A DNA stretch of 64,000 bases, taken from NCBI RefSeq assembly GCF_000758625.1, contig NZ_CP009283.1, positions 6,583,501-6,647,500 of the forward strand. The letters are read 5' to 3'. The stretch is from Paenibacillus sp. FSL R7-0273 (GTDB lineage Bacteria > Bacillota > Bacilli > Paenibacillales > Paenibacillaceae). Positions 50,307 to 61,985 of this stretch are shown here, piece by piece. The first letter of the stretch is position 1, and each line of letters starts with the position of its first letter. The notes beneath the pieces were generated by a model. That model was not told the origin of the DNA. It saw only the letters and a program-made list of their open reading frames with translations, and did no database searches. The translations under genes and the position numbers were made by a program.

Positions 50307-51770
50307 CTAGGCCCCTTTAATTTGCGATTTCAGGCGCTCAATCACCCGGTTGCGTCCCAGCAGGGCGATGGTTACATTAAGATCGCGGCCATGCGTCTGG
50401 CCGGTCAGGGCGACACGGATCGGCATAAACAGCCCTTTGCCCTTATGTCCGGTTTCTTTCTGCACTTCCTTGATCAGCACAGCCATATTTGCAGCTGTGA
50501 ACTCATCCGTGCTCTCTACCTTCGCCAGGAATGCGGACAGCACCTCCGGCACCTGCGGTTCGGCAAGCACCTGGGCTGCTTCGTTCTCAAGCTCCAGATG
50601 ACTGCGGAAGAACAGCTCGGACAACGCTACAATATCCGATGCAGCCGTCATCTGCTCCTGGTACAGCGCTACAAGGCTTTCGGCCCATGCCTGCTGCTCT
50701 TCATTCAGCTCTGCAGGCAGCCTGCCTGCCTTCTGAAGATGCGGAATGGCAAGACGTGCAATCCGCTGCGGATCAGCATGCTTGATATAGTGGTTGTTGA
50801 GATGCGCCAGCTTGTTCTTGTCGAATACAGCCGGGCTCTTCGACAGACGGTCAGCTGTGAAGATAGAGATCAGCTGTTCCTGGCTGAAGATTTCCTCTTC
50901 CCCTTCCGGCGACCAGCCGAGCAGGGAGATATAATTGAACAGCGCCTCTGGCAGGTAGCCCAGCTGGTCATACTGCTCGATAAACTGAATAATCGATTCG
51001 TTACGCTTGCTCAGCTTCTTGTGGTCATCGCCGACAATCAGCGTCATATGGCCGAACAGCGGAGCTTCCCAGCCCAGTGCCTCGTAAATCATCAGCTGGC
51101 GCGGTGTGTTGGAGATATGGTCTTCCCCGCGCAGAACATGAGAGATTTCCATCAGATGGTCGTCAATTGCAACCGCAAAGTTATAGGTCGGAATTCCGTC
51201 CTTCTTCACGATGACAAAGTCACCCATTTCCTTGGTATTAAAGGAGATGCTGCCCTTAACAATATCGTTAAAGGTATAGGTACGGTCTTCCGGCACCAGG
51301 AAGCGGATACTGGCTACACGTCCCTCCGCCTCAAAGGCAAGGCGCTGCTCTTCCGTCAGATTGCGGTGCTTTCCGGAATAGCGCGGGGTTTCGCCGCGTG
51401 CAGTCTGTTCTTCGCGTTCTGCTTCCAGCTCCTCTTCCGTACAGTAGCAGCGGTAAGCAAGCCCCCGGTCAATCAGATCCTGCCAGTATATGCGGTACAG
51501 ATCAAGACGTTCCGTCTGGCGGTAAGGGCCGTATTTCCCGCCCACATCCACGCTTTCATCCCAGTTAATCCCCAGCCATTTCAAATATTTCAGCTGGCTT
51601 TCTTCGCCGCCGGCAACATTGCGCTTTACGTCCGTATCTTCGATCCGGATAATGAATTTTCCGCCCAGATTACGGGCAAACAGGTAGTTGAACAATGCCG
51701 TTCTGGCATTTCCGATATGTAAATGTCCCGTAGGGCTCGGTGCATAACGCACCCGGACTTGATCCGCCAC
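50307..51770 (-). CDS. gltX: Glutamyl-tRNA synthetase
   Basis: 487 residues from GTG ([24 protein letters not shown]). HIGH motif HIGN, RIEDTD, and KLSKRNE for KMSKS. The zinc region [13 protein letters not shown] keeps C-x-C. Charges tRNA-Glu and, in Bacillota without GlnS, also tRNA-Gln with later amidation. Confidence 0.97.
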   Translation of the reverse strand: MADQVRVRYAPSPTGHLHIGNARTALFNYLFARNLGGKFIIRIEDTDVKRNVAGGEESQLKYLKWLGINWDESVDVGGKYGPYRQTERLDLYRIYWQDLIDRGLAYRCYCTEEELEAEREEQTARGETPRYSGKHRNLTEEQRLAFEAEGRVASIRFLVPEDRTYTFNDIVKGSISFNTKEMGDFVIVKKDGIPTYNFAVAIDDHLMEISHVLRGEDHISNTPRQLMIYEALGWEAPLFGHMTLIVGDDHKKLSKRNESIIQFIEQYDQLGYLPEALFNYISLLGWSPEGEEEIFSQEQLISIFTADRLSKSPAVFDKNKLAHLNNHYIKHADPQRIARLAIPHLQKAGRLPAELNEEQQAWAESLVALYQEQMTAASDIVALSELFFRSHLELENEAAQVLAEPQVPEVLSAFLAKVESTDEFTAANMAVLIKEVQKETGHKGKGLFMPIRVALTGQTHGRDLNVTIALLGRNRVIERLKSQIKGA

Positions 51771-51821
51771 TGTAAATCCCTCCGCTTCATAATGGTTAAA
51801 ATTAGGCCATGAACAGCCATC

Positions 51822-52310
51822 TCAAGATGATATCACATCTTGGAGCAGGCATACAATAGATTGTGCCGCAATTCCCTCGCCGCGTCCGGCAAAGCCGAGC
51901 TGCTCCGTCGTCGTTGCTTTTACATTAACCCTGGAAACCTCAGCTCCCAGCGCTTTGGCGATAATCTCAGTCATTTGCGGGATATAAGGAGCCATCTTCG
52001 GCTTCTGCGCAATAATAGTAGAATCAATATTCCCAAGCTTGTAGCCGCGTTCGCGGGCAAGCGCCCACACATGCTCCAGCAGCTTCAGGCTGTCCGCATC
52101 CTTAAAGGCCGGATCAGTATCGGGGAAATGCCGTCCGATATCGCCTAGCCCCAGTGCCCCCAGAATGGCATCGCTGACTGCATGCAGCAATACATCCGCA
52201 TCGGAGTGGCCCAGCAGCCCCTTTTCATAAGGAATGGTTACGCCGCCAATTATGCACGGTCTTCCCTCTACCAGCTGGTGTACATCAAAACCCTGTCCTA
52301 CCGCTATCAT
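51822..52310 (-). CDS. ispF: 2-C-methyl-D-erythritol 2,4-cyclodiphosphate synthase
   Basis: 162 residues. Metal ligands in [10 protein letters not shown] (Asp8, His10) and [34 protein letters not shown]-terminal motif. MEP pathway step making the cyclodiphosphate. Starts 3 nt after ispD. Confidence 0.97.
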   Translation of the reverse strand: MIAVGQGFDVHQLVEGRPCIIGGVTIPYEKGLLGHSDADVLLHAVSDAILGALGLGDIGRHFPDTDPAFKDADSLKLLEHVWALARERGYKLGNIDSTIIAQKPKMAPYIPQMTEIIAKALGAEVSRVNVKATTTEQLGFAGRGEGIAAQSIVCLLQDVISS

Positions 52311-52313
52311 CTT

Positions 52314-53006
52314 TTAACCCTCTCCCCTGATTCTTTGTGTAAACTCGGCGAAATCCAGATCCTCCGGTGTCGTCAGCTTGATATTGCTGTAGCTTCCCTC
52401 CACCACTGAGACTGTAATACCGCTGCGTTCTGCGAGGCTGGAATCATCAGTGCCCAGAAATCCGTCCCGCTCCGCTGCCTCATAGGAAGCCATCAGCTCA
52501 GACAGACGAAAAGTCTGCGGGGTCTGAATCGCCCACAGACTTCGCCGGTCAGGTGTAGACACCACTTGGCCTGCACCGTTCACCTGCTTAATTGTATCCT
52601 TAACCGGTACAGCCAGTACTGATGCCCCGGTCTGAACAGCCTTCCTGTGACAGGCACTGATCTCTGCTGCCTGCACAAACGGGCGGACGCCGTCATGAAC
52701 CATCACCCAGTCTGTCTCCAGCGTCTGCAACCCCTTGTACACAGAATGCTGGCGCTCCGCTCCTCCGGCAATTACAGCCTTCACTTTATCAAGCCTGTAG
52801 GCCTGTACCCACTCCCGGCAGCGGGCAATATCCGCTTCGCCGGTGACCAGCACAATCTCGGAGATAAGCTCATGCTGCTGGAATACCTCTAGCGTATGAA
52901 CGATAACCGGTTTATCCTGCAGCAGCAGATACTGCTTGCTCTCTGCGGTCCCCATTCTTGTCCCTTTGCCTGCCGCTACAATTACGGCGCCTACACTGTT
53001 TGACAT
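52314..53006 (-). CDS. ispD: 2-C-methyl-D-erythritol 4-phosphate cytidylyltransferase
   Basis: 230 residues. CTP-binding VIVAAGKGTRMGTAESKQYL, VMVHDGVRPFV and CHRKAVQTGASVLAVPVKDTIK. MEP pathway cytidylyltransferase. In operon with ispF, 95 nt after yacL. Confidence 0.97.
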   Translation of the reverse strand: MSNSVGAVIVAAGKGTRMGTAESKQYLLLQDKPVIVHTLEVFQQHELISEIVLVTGEADIARCREWVQAYRLDKVKAVIAGGAERQHSVYKGLQTLETDWVMVHDGVRPFVQAAEISACHRKAVQTGASVLAVPVKDTIKQVNGAGQVVSTPDRRSLWAIQTPQTFRLSELMASYEAAERDGFLGTDDSSLAERSGITVSVVEGSYSNIKLTTPEDLDFAEFTQRIRGEG

Positions 53007-53101
53007 GTTCTTAGGCTCCTGTCTTTCACGTATATCCCCATCATAACGTGTTTAGCGGGCATTTCCAACCCGTAAGACATATTATAGCCTGCGCCAAGCG
53101 C

Positions 53102-54190
53102 TTACTGCGCTTTTTCCAGCAGCTTTGGCTTAGCAAAAATCATTCTGCCCGCAGAGGTCTGAAGCACACTCGTCACCAGTACCTCCATCGTTGTACCAAT
53201 ATATTCGCGCCCGCCTTCAACGACAATCATGGTGCCGTCGTCCAGATAAGCTACCCCCTGGCCATGCTCCTTGCCGTCCTTGATCACCTGCACGATAATT
53301 TCCTCACCAGGCAGCACAACCGGTTTGACCGCATTGGCCAGATCATTGATATTAAGTACTGAAACACCCTGCAGCTCACAAACCTTATTCAGGTTAAAAT
53401 CATTCGTGACCACCTTGCCGCGCAGCACCTTCGCCAGCTTGACCAGCTTGCTGTCCACCTCGGAGATTTCCTCGAAATCCCCCTCATAGATAAGCACCTT
53501 CACATCCAGCTCTTTCTGGATTTTGTTGAGGATATCAAGCCCGCGCCGCCCGCGGTTACGCTTCAGCAGGTCAGAAGAATCGGCAATATGCTGCAGTTCC
53601 TCAAGCACGAATTCCGGAATGACAATCGTCCCTTCAATAAAGCCTGTCTTGCAGATGTCCGCGATCCGGCCGTCAATGATGACGCTGGTATCCAGAATCT
53701 TATGCTCCTCTAGACCGCGCCCTTCCGGCTCATCCGGCTGTCCCCAGCGTCCGGTTGCCCAGAGCGAGCCCAGCTCGTCTTTTTTCTCCAAACCGATCCG
53801 CAGGCCCATATAACCAAGCGTCAGTGTAGCCGCCACCTGCAGCAGATCCCCCGCTTTGCCAAGCCAGTCCATCGCCGGATGCAGCAGCAAAGACAGCAGA
53901 AGCCCTCCGGTAAGACCAGCGGCGCCTGCAGCCATTTCACTCATCGGTATACGCGAACAGTACATTACCGCCTCACGCAGCTTTGAACCTCCCCAGTCCG
54001 CGCATAAAGTCCCCGCAATCAAAAAAATAATGGCACCCAGCACCGTAAACAACATGCTTCCTTCCACAGGCAGACCCGCTGCCAGTCTATCCATGCCCTG
54101 CGGGAATCCTCTTTCTGCCGTATGGTATAGCGAATAACCGGACCAGGCTCCAAGCAGCCCGGCAAGCGTTAAAACAATCTTTTTCCACAT
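53102..54190 (-). CDS. PIN/TRAM-domain membrane protein YacL
   Basis: 362 residues from [17 protein letters not shown] (AGGAGGT 10 nt upstream). About four membrane segments in the first 160 residues, then a PIN nuclease-like domain [49 protein letters not shown], and a TRAM-like tail. Widely conserved between radA-disA and ispD in Bacillus; function not firmly known. Confidence 0.88.
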   Translation of the reverse strand: MWKKIVLTLAGLLGAWSGYSLYHTAERGFPQGMDRLAAGLPVEGSMLFTVLGAIIFLIAGTLCADWGGSKLREAVMYCSRIPMSEMAAGAAGLTGGLLLSLLLHPAMDWLGKAGDLLQVAATLTLGYMGLRIGLEKKDELGSLWATGRWGQPDEPEGRGLEEHKILDTSVIIDGRIADICKTGFIEGTIVIPEFVLEELQHIADSSDLLKRNRGRRGLDILNKIQKELDVKVLIYEGDFEEISEVDSKLVKLAKVLRGKVVTNDFNLNKVCELQGVSVLNINDLANAVKPVVLPGEEIIVQVIKDGKEHGQGVAYLDDGTMIVVEGGREYIGTTMEVLVTSVLQTSAGRMIFAKPKLLEKAQ

Positions 54191-54338
54191 AACCCTACGC
54201 ACCTCCTTTTATTCATCCTGAAATGATCTATACCTCACCAGTATGTTCCAATTTCCGGGACGGTAATCGCAGGTACGCTTATTTTATGCAGAAAAAAGTT
54301 ACTCTTAATGTCAAGGCTGTCAGGAACTCTTATTCCCG

Positions 54339-54367
54339 TTGAAAACAAGGGGGTACTGGCATATAAT
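54339..54367 (+). promoter_or_regulatory. Sigma-A promoter of the 131-residue protein
   Basis: TTGAAA, 17 bp, TATAAT; start near 54374, 27 nt ahead of the ATG. A clear consensus match. Confidence 0.85.
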
Positions 54368-54400
54368 GAACTCAATCTAGAACCCAGGGGTGAATGGAAA

Positions 54401-54796
54401 ATGAGCGCACCAAGTTTACAGGCCTTTCAGGATCAAGTCTCCGAACTGCTGCTCCGTCACCGTAGTCTGCTGGATGTCATGTCCAAGAACGGCCAGAGCA
54501 GCGCTTCCGTCAACCGTGCTGTCGTCAAAGCCATAACGGAATGCGGTTGTATTCAGCTGCATGCCACCAAGCAGGTATTCGAACCGGCGCTTGGGCTTGA
54601 GCAAGCCAAGGAGCTGGCCGGCACTCATCTGGAAGGTGAGCTGTGCGAGAACTGCCGTGAGGTGGTAGCCTCTGAGCTGGGGCGCGAGCTGTTCTATATG
54701 TCTGCCCTCTGCAATCTGCTTAACATCAATATGGACGAGGTGGTCGCTAAGGAATCACAGAAATGCGCCACACTTGGACTGTTTAATCTATCCTGA
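54401..54796 (+). CDS. Conserved Cys-rich protein of unknown function
   Basis: 131 residues, MSAPSLQAFQDQVSELLLRH, with AGGGGTG 8 nt upstream; the longer reading ahead of it has no site. Cysteines 48, 50, 82, 85, 104 and 122 (TECGC, GELCENCRE) suggest a zinc site. The rest is helical: ASVNRAVVKAITECGC, ELGRELFYMSALCNLLNINMDEV. The phrase NLLNINMDEVVAKE resembles small MazG-like helical proteins but lacks the acidic motif. One of the few plus-strand genes, alone between its own promoter and terminator. I do not recognise a function. Confidence 0.85.
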   Translation: MSAPSLQAFQDQVSELLLRHRSLLDVMSKNGQSSASVNRAVVKAITECGCIQLHATKQVFEPALGLEQAKELAGTHLEGELCENCREVVASELGRELFYMSALCNLLNINMDEVVAKESQKCATLGLFNLS

Positions 54797-54828
54797 CTTT
54801 CCGTTTCTGTTTCCGGCGTAACAGCAGC

Positions 54829-54874
54829 AAAGGCTTTGCCGTTTCACTGGGATCAGTGAGGGCAAAGCCTTTTT
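54829..54874 (+). terminator. Terminator of the 131-residue protein gene
   Basis: AAAGGCTTTGCC...GGCAAAGCC with an inner ACTG/CAGT stem, followed by TTTTT. Confidence 0.9.
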
Positions 54875-54901
54875 GGGCATAGCTATAGGGTAATATTCCG
54901 G

Positions 54902-55639
54902 TTAGCCGTTCTTGGATTGATACACTTTGTCTTCCGAACGTCTTCTGCGGCGGTGGCGGCGGCGTGCCGTCAGCCGGGCAATATTATGCTTGAAGCCATA
55001 GAGCGCATATAGTGCCAGCAGTGCAAAGATCATTTTGGCAATCTGCTCCGGGAAAATCACAGCCACGGCTACTGCCACAATAATGACTACTGGTGCGATC
55101 AGCACAGCTTTTTTGGGCAGGCCGACTTTCTTGAAGTTTGGATATTTAACAGTGCTGACCATGAGATAGGATAAGAGCAAGGTAGCAACAATCATGAATG
55201 GAGCGGAGACATCTTTATGAAAAAGTGCCAGCGTGGCCAACACGCCACCTGCTGCAGGAATCGGCAATCCGATAAAATATCCGGGAATTCCCGGACGGAC
55301 ATTAAAGCGAGCCAGACGCAGTGCCCCGAATACCGGGAAGATTGCGGTGACCGTCCAGCCCAGTGCGGAGTTTAAATCCTGCAGGCTGGTGATATACATA
55401 ATCAGTGCCGGTGCTACCCCGAAGGAGACAACATCGGATAAAGAATCAAGCTCCTTGCCAAATTCACTTTCACATTTGAGCGCACGAGCAACCCGGCCAT
55501 CCAGTCCGTCTAAAAGCATAGCAATAATCACCATGATAGCGGCCATGCTGAGCCTGCCGTCTAACGCCATCATGATACCAAACATTCCAAGCATCAGGTT
55601 ACCAATGGTAAAAAGACTCGGAATTGATTTTTGTATCAT
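54902..55639 (-). CDS. pssA: CDP-diacylglycerol-serine O-phosphatidyltransferase
   Basis: 245 residues with about seven membrane segments. CDP-alcohol phosphotransferase motif LDGLDGRVARALKCESEFG and KELDSLSDVVSFG gives D-x2-DG-x2-AR-x8-G-x3-D-x3-D. Makes phosphatidylserine, precursor of phosphatidylethanolamine. The C-terminal ARRRHRRRRRSEDK tail is strikingly basic. Own promoter lies in the disA 3' end. Confidence 0.94.
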   Translation of the reverse strand: MIQKSIPSLFTIGNLMLGMFGIMMALDGRLSMAAIMVIIAMLLDGLDGRVARALKCESEFGKELDSLSDVVSFGVAPALIMYITSLQDLNSALGWTVTAIFPVFGALRLARFNVRPGIPGYFIGLPIPAAGGVLATLALFHKDVSAPFMIVATLLLSYLMVSTVKYPNFKKVGLPKKAVLIAPVVIIVAVAVAVIFPEQIAKMIFALLALYALYGFKHNIARLTARRRHRRRRRSEDKVYQSKNG

Positions 55640-55691
55640 TTCTTCACCTCTGTTTGCTTACTTTGAACCTTACGGTTTGCAATATTACGTG

Positions 55692-55720
55692 ATTGTATGT
55701 TATTTACATTTGCCTGTCAA
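55692..55720 (-). promoter_or_regulatory. Sigma-A promoter of pssA inside the disA end
   Basis: Minus strand TTGACA, 17 bp, TACAAT. The -35 overlaps the last codons of disA. Confidence 0.75.
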
Positions 55721-56774
55721 TAAGAACTTGCTTCTGCAGACGTTTCAATCCGTCCTGAATGTTACGTGCCCGCACCTCGCCGATTCCGTCCACTTCATCC
55801 AGCTCCGCGATGCTTGCCGTCATTAAATTAGGCAGCATTTCGAACCGTTCCACCAGGTTATGGATGATGACATTCGGCAGACGCGGAATTTTGTTCAGCA
55901 GGCGGTAGCCGCGCGGTGTGACAGCTTCCTCCGAGGCGATTGCCGTCGAAGAATAGCCCAGAAGACGGGCAATATGATTGTCATCCATCAGCTCATCATC
56001 ACTGCTGCGCTTAAGCCCGGCAATGATTTCACGGATTTTGTCCTCCTGCTCTTCTCTTGCATAGTCTCTGTACAGGAGCCATGCTTCTTCCTCTGTATTT
56101 CCCACCAGTTCTTCCATCTGCATGCTGATCAGGCGGCCTTCATTCCCCAGCTCATTAATGTAGCGCTTGATTTCCATCTTGATCCGCAGCACCATCTCTA
56201 CCCGCTGGATAACACCAACAACCTCAGCAACAGTCACAAGCCCTTCATATTCGGATGCTGAAAGGTTGGTCAGGCCTTGGGTCAGCACCGCTTTGTATTT
56301 CTCAAGCGTCTGGATCGCCTGATTAGCCTTGGCCAGAATGGCTCCGATTTCCTTGAGCGCATACCGGATAGATCCCTGATAAAGCGTAATGATATTCCGC
56401 CGCTGGGAGATGGATACAACCAGCTTGCCGGTCTGCTTGGCAACACGCTCCGCAGTACGGTGACGGATTCCCGTTTCGATTGAAGAGATGGACGGATCGG
56501 GAATCAGCTGGGTGTTGGCGTACAGAATCCGCTTGAGATCCTCGCTGAGAATAATCGCGCCATCCATCTTGGCCAGCTCATACAGGTAATTGGGCGAGAA
56601 ATCACAGTTGATGGAAAAGCCGCCGTCTACAACCTCCATCACTTCAGGACTGTATCCGACCACGATGAGTGCACCCGTCTTGGCCCGGAGCACATTCTCC
56701 AATCCTTCCCGGAAGGGCGTTCCCGGCGCTGCCATCCTCAGCAGATCGTTCATATTTTCTAATTGTTCTTTCAT
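55704..56774 (-). CDS. disA: DNA integrity scanning diadenylate cyclase DisA
   Basis: 356 residues. DAC domain with MDGAIIL (DGA motif) and [13 protein letters not shown] (RHR motif), a helical middle domain, and a helix-hairpin-helix DNA-binding end [19 protein letters not shown]. Makes c-di-AMP and pauses at branched DNA; checks DNA before sporulation. Follows radA by 15 nt, a known functional pair. Confidence 0.97.
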   Translation of the reverse strand: MKEQLENMNDLLRMAAPGTPFREGLENVLRAKTGALIVVGYSPEVMEVVDGGFSINCDFSPNYLYELAKMDGAIILSEDLKRILYANTQLIPDPSISSIETGIRHRTAERVAKQTGKLVVSISQRRNIITLYQGSIRYALKEIGAILAKANQAIQTLEKYKAVLTQGLTNLSASEYEGLVTVAEVVGVIQRVEMVLRIKMEIKRYINELGNEGRLISMQMEELVGNTEEEAWLLYRDYAREEQEDKIREIIAGLKRSSDDELMDDNHIARLLGYSSTAIASEEAVTPRGYRLLNKIPRLPNVIIHNLVERFEMLPNLMTASIAELDEVDGIGEVRARNIQDGLKRLQKQVLIDRQM

Positions 56775-56789
56775 GTTCCTATTAGCCCC

Positions 56790-58157
56790 CTAATCTAACG
56801 CGACCTTTAGTGCATCTGCCACGGTGCTGACGCCAATGATCTGGATATCCTGCGGATGCTTCCAGCCTTTCATGCTCTTCTCAGGCATTATTACCCTCCG
56901 GAAGCCCAGCTTAGCCGCCTCCTTGACACGCGTTTCGGCGCGTGAGACACCTCTGACCTCGCCGGTGAGCCCGACCTCACCAAAGAAGACATCGTAGGGC
57001 TTGGTGGATATATCACGGAAGCTCGAGGCAATGCTGACTGCCACCGCCAAATCGATAGCCGGCTCATCCAGCTTTACGCCCCCGGCCACATTGAGGTAGG
57101 CATCCTGATTCTGCAGAAACATGCCCATCCGCTTCTCAAGAACTGCAATGATAAGCGCCATGCGCTGATGATCCATCCCGGTGCACATCCGCCGCGGCGA
57201 AGGGAAATGGGTCGCGGCAACCAGCGCCTGAAGCTCGACGAGCACCGGTCTGGTTCCCTCCATACTGGCTACAACGGCAGAGCCGGCGACACCCAGCGGA
57301 CGCTCCGACAGGAACAGCTCCGAGGGATTCTCCACCTCCGTAAGCCCGATCTCGCCCATCTCAAAAATACCGATCTCATTTGTGGAGCCAAAGCGGTTCT
57401 TCACCGCGCGAAGCAGCCGGTAGGTATGGTGACGCTCCCCCTCAAAATACAATACACAGTCCACCATATGCTCAAGCATTCTAGGGCCGGCAATAGCGCC
57501 TTCCTTGGTAACATGGCCTACCAGCACTGTTGCAATTCCGCGGATCTTGGCGATACGCATAAACCGTGTCGTACACTCCCGGACCTGCGTTACACTTCCG
57601 GGTGCACTCGTTACCTCCGGCATAAATACGGTCTGGATGGAGTCAATAACGAGGAACTGCGGCTGAATCTGCTCGATCGCCTCTTCGATGCTCTCCATGT
57701 TGGTCTCACACAGCACATACAGCTCTGCTGACAACGCCCCGAGGCGGTCAGCCCGCAGCTTGGTCTGGCGTACTGATTCTTCTCCCGAAATATAGAGAAC
57801 ACGGAGACCCTGGGTGGTCAGCGCGTGGGAGGTCTGCAGCAGAAGGGTTGATTTACCGATACCGGGATCGCCCCCGACAAGCACCAGAGAGCCTGGCACG
57901 ATGCCTCCGCCAAGCACCCGGTTAAGTTCGCCGATGCCTGTCAGGATGCGCGGTTCTTTGTCACTTTCTATATTTATGATCGATTGCGCCTTTTCTTTAC
58001 TCTGAAAAATAGGTGCATTCATTCCTTGGGTTTTGACTACGCTTTCCGTTTCCTCCACCATGGTGTTCCATGCCTGGCAGCCCGGGCATTTGCCGAACCA
58101 TTTCGGCGATTCGTAGCCGCAGTCGGTACAGAAAAATTTTGTTTTTGCTTTTGCCAT
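56790..58157 (-). CDS. radA: DNA repair protein RadA
   Basis: 455 residues. N-terminal zinc finger [18 protein letters not shown], RecA-like ATPase with Walker [11 protein letters not shown] and the RadA motif KNRFG, and a C-terminal Lon-protease-like domain. Branch-migration helicase in recombination; interacts with DisA. AAGGAGACCAC precedes ATG. The 227-nt gap upstream has no clear promoter. Confidence 0.97.
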   Translation of the reverse strand: MAKAKTKFFCTDCGYESPKWFGKCPGCQAWNTMVEETESVVKTQGMNAPIFQSKEKAQSIINIESDKEPRILTGIGELNRVLGGGIVPGSLVLVGGDPGIGKSTLLLQTSHALTTQGLRVLYISGEESVRQTKLRADRLGALSAELYVLCETNMESIEEAIEQIQPQFLVIDSIQTVFMPEVTSAPGSVTQVRECTTRFMRIAKIRGIATVLVGHVTKEGAIAGPRMLEHMVDCVLYFEGERHHTYRLLRAVKNRFGSTNEIGIFEMGEIGLTEVENPSELFLSERPLGVAGSAVVASMEGTRPVLVELQALVAATHFPSPRRMCTGMDHQRMALIIAVLEKRMGMFLQNQDAYLNVAGGVKLDEPAIDLAVAVSIASSFRDISTKPYDVFFGEVGLTGEVRGVSRAETRVKEAAKLGFRRVIMPEKSMKGWKHPQDIQIIGVSTVADALKVALD

Positions 58158-58330
58158 GTGGTCTCCTTACGGTTGGGGTTACTTAAATTGCGGATAAATT
58201 ACGCTTACTCAAAGTTTACCATTTCTGTCCTCTGAACGGAAGGTTCCTGAGGCGTTAGTTTTTGCCTGCTTCTATAAGCTGCCTGAATGAGCTGCGCTTT
58301 AATCATCCCGGCAAGAATATCCAGTAAATC

Positions 58331-58369
58331 AAAAAAAGCCCCGCTCCTCTATACGGAGGAGCGGCAGCT
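58331..58369 (-). terminator. Terminator of the ctsR-mcsA-mcsB-clpC operon
   Basis: Minus strand GCTGCCGCTCCTC-CGTATA-GAGGAGCGGGGC then seven T, 15 nt past the clpC stop. radA therefore needs its own transcription or read-through. Confidence 0.9.
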
Positions 58370-58384
58370 TTGTTTCAGCGGTAC

Positions 58385-60856
58385 TTATTTATTGTCTGCT
58401 TCGGCTTCTTTCTCCAGCGCGGCTGCAGGTGCATCCACAGTGGTTACCACAAGCTCACCATTCACTTCATCGATCTTAAGTGAATCGCCTTTCTTAATGT
58501 TGCCTTTCAGCAGCTCTTCGGAGAGGCGGTCCTCAATATGCTTCTGAATCGCACGGCGCAGCGGACGGGCACCAAACGCCGGATCATATCCCTCTTTGGC
58601 GAGGAAGGCTTTACCGCCATCCGTAAGCTCGAAGTCCACATCGTATTCACGCAGCCGCTTGCGCAGCTCGTCGGACATGAGTGTAACAATTTCGGCGATA
58701 TGCTTCTCTTCCAGCGAGTGGAAGACAATGATTTCGTCGATACGGTTCAGGAACTCAGGACGGAAGCTCTTCTTCAGCTCTTCCATTACTTTGCCCTTCA
58801 TGTTGCTGTAATCCGCTCCGGCATCCTGTACAGCAGTGAAGCCGAGCGTTGAATTTCTCTTGATTGCCTGTGCCCCTACGTTAGAGGTGAGGATAATCAG
58901 CGTATTGCGGAAATCGACTACACGGCCCTTGGAATCGGTCAGCCGGCCGTCCTCCAGCACCTGCAGCAGAATGTTAAATACTTCAGGGTGAGCCTTCTCG
59001 ATTTCATCCAGCAGTACTACGGAATATGGCTTACGGCGTACCTTCTCGGTCAGCTGCCCGCCTTCTTCATAGCCTACATACCCCGGAGGCGCCCCTACTA
59101 GGCGGGACGTGGAGTGTTTCTCCATGTATTCCGACATGTCGATACGGATTACCGCATTCTCATCGCCGAACATCGCTTCGGCAAGTGCACGGGCCAGCTC
59201 GGTTTTACCTACCCCGGTTGGTCCAAGGAAAATGAAGGAGCCCATTGGACGTTTAGGATCCTTAAGACCCGCACGTGCCCGGCGCAGCGCCCGGCTGACA
59301 GCCTTCACAGCTTCATCCTGGCCGATTACACGTTCATGCAGCAGAGCCTCCATGTTGAGCAGACGGTCCGTCTCCTCTTCCTTCAGCTTGCTGACCGGAA
59401 TACCGGTCCAGCTGGCTACAACCTGTGCGATATCCTCAGGTGTAACCTGGGAATCGGTACGGCCCTGCTTCTCTTTCCACTGGTTCTTGGTTGTGTCGAG
59501 CTCTTCACGGATCTTCTGCTCAGTATCACGCAGCGCAGCCGCCTTTTCAAACTCCTGGCTCTGTACAGCCGAATCCTTTTCCTTGCGGATATCGTCCAGA
59601 CGCATTTCCAGTTCCTTGAGATTTGGCGGAATCGTGTAAGAGTTAAGCCTTACCTTGGAGCCCGCTTCATCGATCAGGTCAATCGCTTTGTCCGGCAGGA
59701 ACCGGTCCGGAATGTAGCGGTCGGACAGCTTCACAGCCTCCACAATCGCTTCATCGGTGATCTTCACCCGGTGATGGGCTTCGTAACGGTCACGCAGTCC
59801 GTAGAGGATCTGAACAGCTTCCTCAGGGGAAGGCTGATCCACCGTGATCGGCTGGAAGCGGCGCTCCAGGGCTGCGTCCTTTTCAATATATTTGCGGTAT
59901 TCGTCCAGGGTCGTTGCTCCAATGCACTGCAGCTCTCCGCGGGCCAGAGCCGGCTTAAGGATATTGGAGGCGTCAATCGCGCCTTCCGCACCGCCTGCTC
60001 CGATCAGGGTATGCAGCTCATCGATGAAGAGCACAATGTTGCCGGCCTGACGAATTTCGTCCATGATTTTTTTGAGGCGGTCTTCAAACTCACCGCGGTA
60101 TTTGGTTCCGGCTACAACCGAACCCATATCCAGCGTCATAACGCGTTTGTCACGCAGGGTTTCCGGAATTTCGTTGTTGATGATTTTCTGTGCGAGGCCT
60201 TCAGCGATTGCTGTTTTACCTACCCCCGGCTCACCAATCAGCACCGGGTTATTTTTGGTACGGCGGCTAAGCACCTGGATTACACGCTCGATCTCTTTGC
60301 TGCGGCCGATAACCGGATCAAGGTTTCCGTCCTTGGCATAAGCAGTCAGGTCACGTGCCAGACCATCCAGCGTCGGTGTGCTGACATTTGCCGGCGTTCC
60401 GCTGTGGCTTGAAGTAGCTTCACTACTGCCCAGAAGCTGCAGTACCTGCTGGCGTGCTTTGTTCAGGCTGATTCCAAGGTTGTTAAGTACACGGGCTGCG
60501 ACACCCTCGCCCTCACGGATCAGTCCGAGCAGAATATGCTCTGTGCCGACGTAAGTATGGCCAAGCTTACGGGCTTCATCCATCGACAATTCAATAACTT
60601 TTTTGGCTCGTGGAGTATACGCGATGTTGGTAGGCTGTTCCTGTCCTCTGCCGATCAGCGTCTCCACTTCATCCTGGATTTTCTCCAAGCCCAGACCCAG
60701 TCCAATCAGTGCCTTGGCGGCAATGCCGTCTCCCTCACGAATCAGTCCGAGCAAAATATGTTCTGTACCAATGTTATTATGTCCCAGTCGTACAGCTTCT
60801 TCCTGCGCCAGCGCCAGCACTTTTTGTGCGCGTTCCGTAAATCTTCCAAACATCAT
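58385..60856 (-). CDS. clpC: ClpC AAA+ protease ATPase
   Basis: 823 residues. N domain with two Clp repeats ([21 protein letters not shown]), AAA1 Walker [14 protein letters not shown], a middle UVR-like domain, AAA2 [16 protein letters not shown] and sensor. Works with ClpP and McsB to degrade arginine-phosphorylated proteins. Two adjacent ATGs are possible starts. Confidence 0.98.
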   Translation of the reverse strand: MMFGRFTERAQKVLALAQEEAVRLGHNNIGTEHILLGLIREGDGIAAKALIGLGLGLEKIQDEVETLIGRGQEQPTNIAYTPRAKKVIELSMDEARKLGHTYVGTEHILLGLIREGEGVAARVLNNLGISLNKARQQVLQLLGSSEATSSHSGTPANVSTPTLDGLARDLTAYAKDGNLDPVIGRSKEIERVIQVLSRRTKNNPVLIGEPGVGKTAIAEGLAQKIINNEIPETLRDKRVMTLDMGSVVAGTKYRGEFEDRLKKIMDEIRQAGNIVLFIDELHTLIGAGGAEGAIDASNILKPALARGELQCIGATTLDEYRKYIEKDAALERRFQPITVDQPSPEEAVQILYGLRDRYEAHHRVKITDEAIVEAVKLSDRYIPDRFLPDKAIDLIDEAGSKVRLNSYTIPPNLKELEMRLDDIRKEKDSAVQSQEFEKAAALRDTEQKIREELDTTKNQWKEKQGRTDSQVTPEDIAQVVASWTGIPVSKLKEEETDRLLNMEALLHERVIGQDEAVKAVSRALRRARAGLKDPKRPMGSFIFLGPTGVGKTELARALAEAMFGDENAVIRIDMSEYMEKHSTSRLVGAPPGYVGYEEGGQLTEKVRRKPYSVVLLDEIEKAHPEVFNILLQVLEDGRLTDSKGRVVDFRNTLIILTSNVGAQAIKRNSTLGFTAVQDAGADYSNMKGKVMEELKKSFRPEFLNRIDEIIVFHSLEEKHIAEIVTLMSDELRKRLREYDVDFELTDGGKAFLAKEGYDPAFGARPLRRAIQKHIEDRLSEELLKGNIKKGDSLKIDEVNGELVVTTVDAPAAALEKEAEADNK

Positions 60857-60892
60857 ATCTCCTGCACCTCCACGGATAATAAATATCTATAA

Positions 60893-61957
60893 TTAATGTT
60901 GTGTTCCCAGTGTTTCCCTGAGCAGCTTTGCCCGGTACATATCGCGTTCAGTGGCCGACAGCTCGTCACCGAACATTTTTTGCAGGAACCCCGGCTGTGT
61001 CTTGACATTCAGCTCATTCAGTACGGAAATGGAGGGGCCTTCGAGAATACCGAGGTCTACTCCCAGCCGCAGATCGGAGAGCCGCTGCGCTGATTCCTTG
61101 AGCTCCATTACAGCTGCGTATGCCAGAATACCGTAGGACCGCTTGATCCGGTCGGTAATCCGTAGTGCTGAATCGGTGAGCAGCCGTTCACGGGCATTGC
61201 GTTCATGCTCGATAATCTGTGTAACTACACTGTGAAGATTCTCGATTATTTCACTTTCGGTCTGCCCTAGTGTAATCTGGTTGGAAATCTGAAAGATGTT
61301 CCCTACTGCTTCGCTGCCTTCACCGTAAATTCCTCTTACCGTAAGGCCAACCTGATTAACAGCGGATAAAATCCGGTTAATCTGGTGAGTCATCACCAGC
61401 GCCGGCAGATGCAGCATCACCGAAGCCCTGAGGCCGGTGCCAACATTGGTAGGACAGCTGGTCAGAAACCCCCTCCTGTCATCGAACGCGTAATTGACGG
61501 AGGCTTCAAAAATATCGTCAATCGCCGTTGCCCGCTCCCAGGCTTCCTTGACCTGCAGGCCGGGGAACAGACACTGGATGCGCAGGTGGTCCTCTTCATT
61601 AATCATAATGCTGACCGACTCATCCTCATTCAGGATAACCGCCCCCCCGCGGGAGTCATTTGCCAGATTGGGACTGATCAGATGCTTCTCCACCAGCACC
61701 TTTTTGTCCAGCTCATCAAGGTCATCCAGCCGCAGCAGCTCGAAGCTGCCAAAGCCTTCCGCTGCCTCCCCCTGAAACACGGGTGCCAGCTGCTCCAGCG
61801 CTTCTTCCGCCTGCTCGGCTGAAGCCAGAAGCGGGAACGGCAGATGCTCCAGATTGCGGGCGATACGCATACGGCTGCTGATCACAATTTCAGAGTGGCT
61901 GCCGCCGCAGCGCATCCAGTTGCTAAGCGCTTGTTCGGTAAACCGGAGACTTGACAT
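60893..61957 (-). CDS. mcsB: Protein arginine kinase McsB
   Basis: 354 residues, phosphagen-kinase fold: VISSRMRIARNLEHLPFP, SCPTNVGTGLRASVMLHLP and IYGEGSEAVGNIFQISNQ. Phosphorylates arginine to mark proteins for ClpCP and inactivates CtsR on heat. Follows mcsA by 28 nt. Confidence 0.97.
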   Translation of the reverse strand: MSSLRFTEQALSNWMRCGGSHSEIVISSRMRIARNLEHLPFPLLASAEQAEEALEQLAPVFQGEAAEGFGSFELLRLDDLDELDKKVLVEKHLISPNLANDSRGGAVILNEDESVSIMINEEDHLRIQCLFPGLQVKEAWERATAIDDIFEASVNYAFDDRRGFLTSCPTNVGTGLRASVMLHLPALVMTHQINRILSAVNQVGLTVRGIYGEGSEAVGNIFQISNQITLGQTESEIIENLHSVVTQIIEHERNARERLLTDSALRITDRIKRSYGILAYAAVMELKESAQRLSDLRLGVDLGILEGPSISVLNELNVKTQPGFLQKMFGDELSATERDMYRAKLLRETLGTQH

Positions 61958-61985
61958 GTCGTATCCCCCCTATATATGAAAGACT

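Noticed and set aside
50322..51722. 466-codon frame opposite gltX
   Set aside because: Antisense shadow of glutamyl-tRNA synthetase without recognisable domains.
59114..60412. 432-codon frame opposite clpC
   Set aside because: Antisense shadow of a clear AAA+ ATPase gene.
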